Source of the DNA: CAVIQK01 sp964613035
GTDB lineage: Bacteria > Bacillota > Clostridia > Christensenellales > DTU072
Reading direction: 5' to 3'
Assembly: GCA_964613035.1 (NCBI GenBank)
Contig: CAZTFQ010000025.1
Coordinates: 1 to 14,928 of the forward strand
Length of the DNA stretch: 14,928 nt
Below are positions 14,092 through 14,928 of the stretch, piece after piece. Position 1 is the first letter of the stretch; each line of letters starts with the position of its first letter. The notes beneath the pieces are model-generated. The model did no database searches and was not told where the DNA came from. It was given only the letters and a program-made list of their open reading frames with translations. The position numbers and the translations under genes are program-made.

Positions 14092-14123
14092 AAAAAGCAC
14101 TTGTAGAAACAAGTGCTTTTTTT
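14092..14123 (-). terminator. Strong terminator at the end of the rRNA/tRNA unit
   Basis: A perfect 12-bp stem (AAAAGCACTTGT with its complement, loop of four) with T runs on both strands. It directly follows the leftmost truncated tRNA-Asn copy and is the last of three terminators in a row on the minus strand. Confidence 0.85.
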
Positions 14124-14157
14124 GGCTCCCCTGTCTGATTCGAACAGACGACCTAGC
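14123..14157 (-). pseudogene. Truncated tRNA-Asn 3' end, leftmost copy
   Basis: These 35 bases match the last 36 bases of the tRNA-Asn at 14426-14502 (end of the anticodon arm, variable loop, T arm, acceptor 3' strand and CCA), lacking one C in the acceptor run. No D arm, anticodon or 5' acceptor strand is present, so it cannot be a functional tRNA. Confidence 0.85.
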
Positions 14158-14242
14158 TCTTTTCTCCCCATACACGGTTTCGTGTACGGGGACCCCGCAT
14201 TTAATGTTAACCGCGTCGTGCCGTCTGTATATCTGATTACAT

Positions 14243-14271
14243 AAAAAAAGAACACTGCTTTAACAGTGTCC
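14243..14271 (-). terminator. Terminator after the middle truncated tRNA copy
   Basis: An eight-base stem (GGACACTG with CAGTGTTC, one G-T pair, loop of six) followed by seven T on the minus strand. It is an exact copy of the terminator at 14395-14423. Confidence 0.85.
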
Positions 14272-14273
14272 TT

Positions 14274-14309
14274 TGGCTCCCCCTGTCTGATTCGAACAGA
14301 CGACCTAGC
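14274..14309 (-). pseudogene. Truncated tRNA-Asn 3' end, middle copy
   Basis: Exact copy of the last 36 bases of the tRNA-Asn gene, including the encoded CCA. The sequence before it is the unrelated hairpin region and not a tRNA 5' half. Confidence 0.88.
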
Positions 14310-14394
14310 TCTTTTCTCCCCATACACGGTTTCGTGTACGGGGACCCCGCATTTAATGTTAACCGCGTCGTGCCGTCTGTATATCTGATTACAT

Positions 14395-14423
14395 AAAAAA
14401 AGAACACTGCTTTAACAGTGTCC
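14395..14423 (-). terminator. Terminator directly after tRNA-Asn
   Basis: The same eight-base stem with a seven-T run, two bases beyond the CCA end of the intact tRNA. It would end the rRNA-tRNA transcript. Confidence 0.88.
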
Positions 14424-14425
14424 TT

Positions 14426-14502
14426 TGGCTCCCCCTGTCTGATTCGAACAGACGACCTAGCGGTTAACAGCCGCTCGCTCTAACCTGCTGAGCTAAGGAG
14501 GA
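14426..14502 (-). tRNA. tRNA-Asn (anticodon GTT), CCA encoded
   Basis: All arms can be drawn: acceptor TCCTCCT with AGGGGGA (one T-G pair), D arm around TAGCTCAGCAGGTTAGAG, anticodon stem AGCGG/CCGCT with loop CTGTTAA giving anticodon GTT, variable loop, T arm with GTTCGAATC, discriminator G and encoded CCA. It follows 5S rRNA by eight bases, so it is the last gene of the rRNA operon. Confidence 0.96.
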
Positions 14503-14510
14503 ATAAAAAA

Positions 14511-14625
14511 CGCGGCAACCCCTACCCTCCCGGACCGTCTCCAGTCAAGTACTATCGGCGCAGAAAGGCTTAACTTCTGTGTTCGGTATGAGAACAGGTG
14601 GATCCCTTTCGCTTACGTCACCGCG
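14511..14625 (-). rRNA. rrf: 5S ribosomal RNA
   Basis: About 115 bases with pairing ends (CGCGG near 14621-14625 with CCGCG near 14511-14515) and the conserved minus-strand blocks CCGAACACAGAAGTTAAG and GATAGTACTTGACTGGAGAC. It lies between 23S and tRNA-Asn in the usual order. Ends may be off by one or two bases. Confidence 0.95.
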
Positions 14626-14743
14626 AATTGCTGAACATATCAGCGCAACTAAATTGCACTCACACATTCACAACTGCATAACCTTTAACATAAATACTCA
14701 CTCATTTTTCTGAGGTATTATTAGACTCTTTCACAAAAATTGT

Positions 14744-14928
14744 GATTAAGCCCTCGACCTATTAGTATCGCTCAGCTGAATACATTACTGTACTTACACC
14801 TCCGACCTATCAACCTTGTCGTCTACAAGGGGTCTTACTATCTTATGATATGGGATATCTAATCTTAAGGCAGGTTTCACGCTTAGATGCTTTCAGCGTT
14901 TATCTCATCCGCACTTCGCTACCCTGCT
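14744..14928 (-). rRNA. rrl: 23S ribosomal RNA, 3' end only (runs off the window)
   Basis: The minus strand reads the 3' end of 23S rRNA: GTTGATAGGTCGGAGGTGTA, later GATACTAATAGGTCGAGGGC, then the end. About 185 bases are present. The exact 3' end is estimated. The 118-base spacer to 5S holds only a short hairpin (14732-14744), probably used in processing. Confidence 0.95.

Larger units (their letters stand above)
14123..14273 (-). repeat. Tandem unit 1 (151 bp) of the tRNA-Asn end repeat
   Basis: Identical to the unit at 14274-14425 apart from one missing C. On the minus strand the unit reads: terminator hairpin, a segment related to 13081-13111, a 12-bp hairpin (14165-14192), then the truncated tRNA end. 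Confidence 0.9.
14274..14425 (-). repeat. Tandem unit 2 (152 bp) of the tRNA-Asn end repeat
   Basis: The second unit lies between the middle truncated copy and the intact tRNA-Asn. It contains a terminator (14395-14423), the dispersed segment (from 14348), a 12-bp hairpin (14317-14344) and the truncated tRNA end. Confidence 0.9.

Noticed and set aside
14031..14327. Minus-strand 98-codon open frame ending with 'IFAGRNEGGSA'
   Set aside because: It runs through the tandem units and truncated tRNA ends; the repeated 'RARSSVRIRQGEPK'-type peptides are translations of the tRNA end, not a protein.
14123..14461. Possible CRISPR-like array
   Set aside because: The whole 152-bp unit repeats including its interior; there are no short repeats with varying spacers.

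Overview
The window looks like a chromosomal segment of an uncultured, endospore-lineage member of the Bacillota (Clostridia). This rests on the sporulation pair yqfC-yqfD, the Bacillota-type order pgpH-ybeY-era-yqzL-recO, an AmaP-like alkaline-shock membrane anchor, and a large BspA-type leucine-rich-repeat lipoprotein of the kind common in gut and rumen Clostridia. A more exact placement is not possible from sequence reading alone.

Layout. (1) 1-307, minus strand: the N-terminal part of pyruvate phosphate dikinase, cut by the window edge. (2) 447-3984, minus strand: one 1129-residue surface lipoprotein with its own terminator and a promoter whose -35/-10 spacer holds a run of ten G, a likely phase-variation switch. 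(3) 4012-5942, minus strand: a three-gene operon of a Crp/Fnr-family regulator, an AmaP-like membrane protein and a small DUF1858 CxxC protein, with a clear promoter and terminator. (4) 6012-12247, plus strand: a compact gene train starting with an unrecognised helical protein that is probably translated from a leaderless mRNA. It continues with yqfC, yqfD, a pgpH lacking its extracellular domain, a ybeY-era gene fusion, yqzL, recO and a flavodoxin. (5) 12248-14091: a more AT-rich accessory-looking stretch with a GNAT acetyltransferase (minus), a small two-helix membrane protein (plus) and about 410 bases without a convincing gene. (6) 14092-14928, minus strand: the 3' end of a ribosomal RNA operon, running 23S (partial), 5S, tRNA-Asn, followed by two near-identical 151/152-bp tandem units. 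Each unit carries the last 36 (35 in one) bases of the tRNA plus a hairpin; together with the tRNA's own terminator this gives three terminators in a row.

How the parts work together. The 6012-12247 train joins a sporulation pair (yqfC/yqfD), c-di-AMP breakdown (PgpH), ribosome maturation (YbeY and Era in one polypeptide) and recombination repair (RecO). phoH, dgkA and cdd, often found in this neighbourhood in relatives, are absent between these genes. A candidate promoter inside the end of yqfD could let the housekeeping part be transcribed without the sporulation part. recO contains a perfect 15-bp inverted repeat followed by a T-rich stretch, shaped like an intrinsic terminator.

The strongest leads are the poly-G promoter of the surface protein, the YbeY-Era fusion, the terminator-like hairpin inside recO, and the tandem tRNA-Asn 3'-end repeats with a diverged relative of their internal sequence about 1.1 kb away. 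No CRISPR array, defence system or transposase was found.
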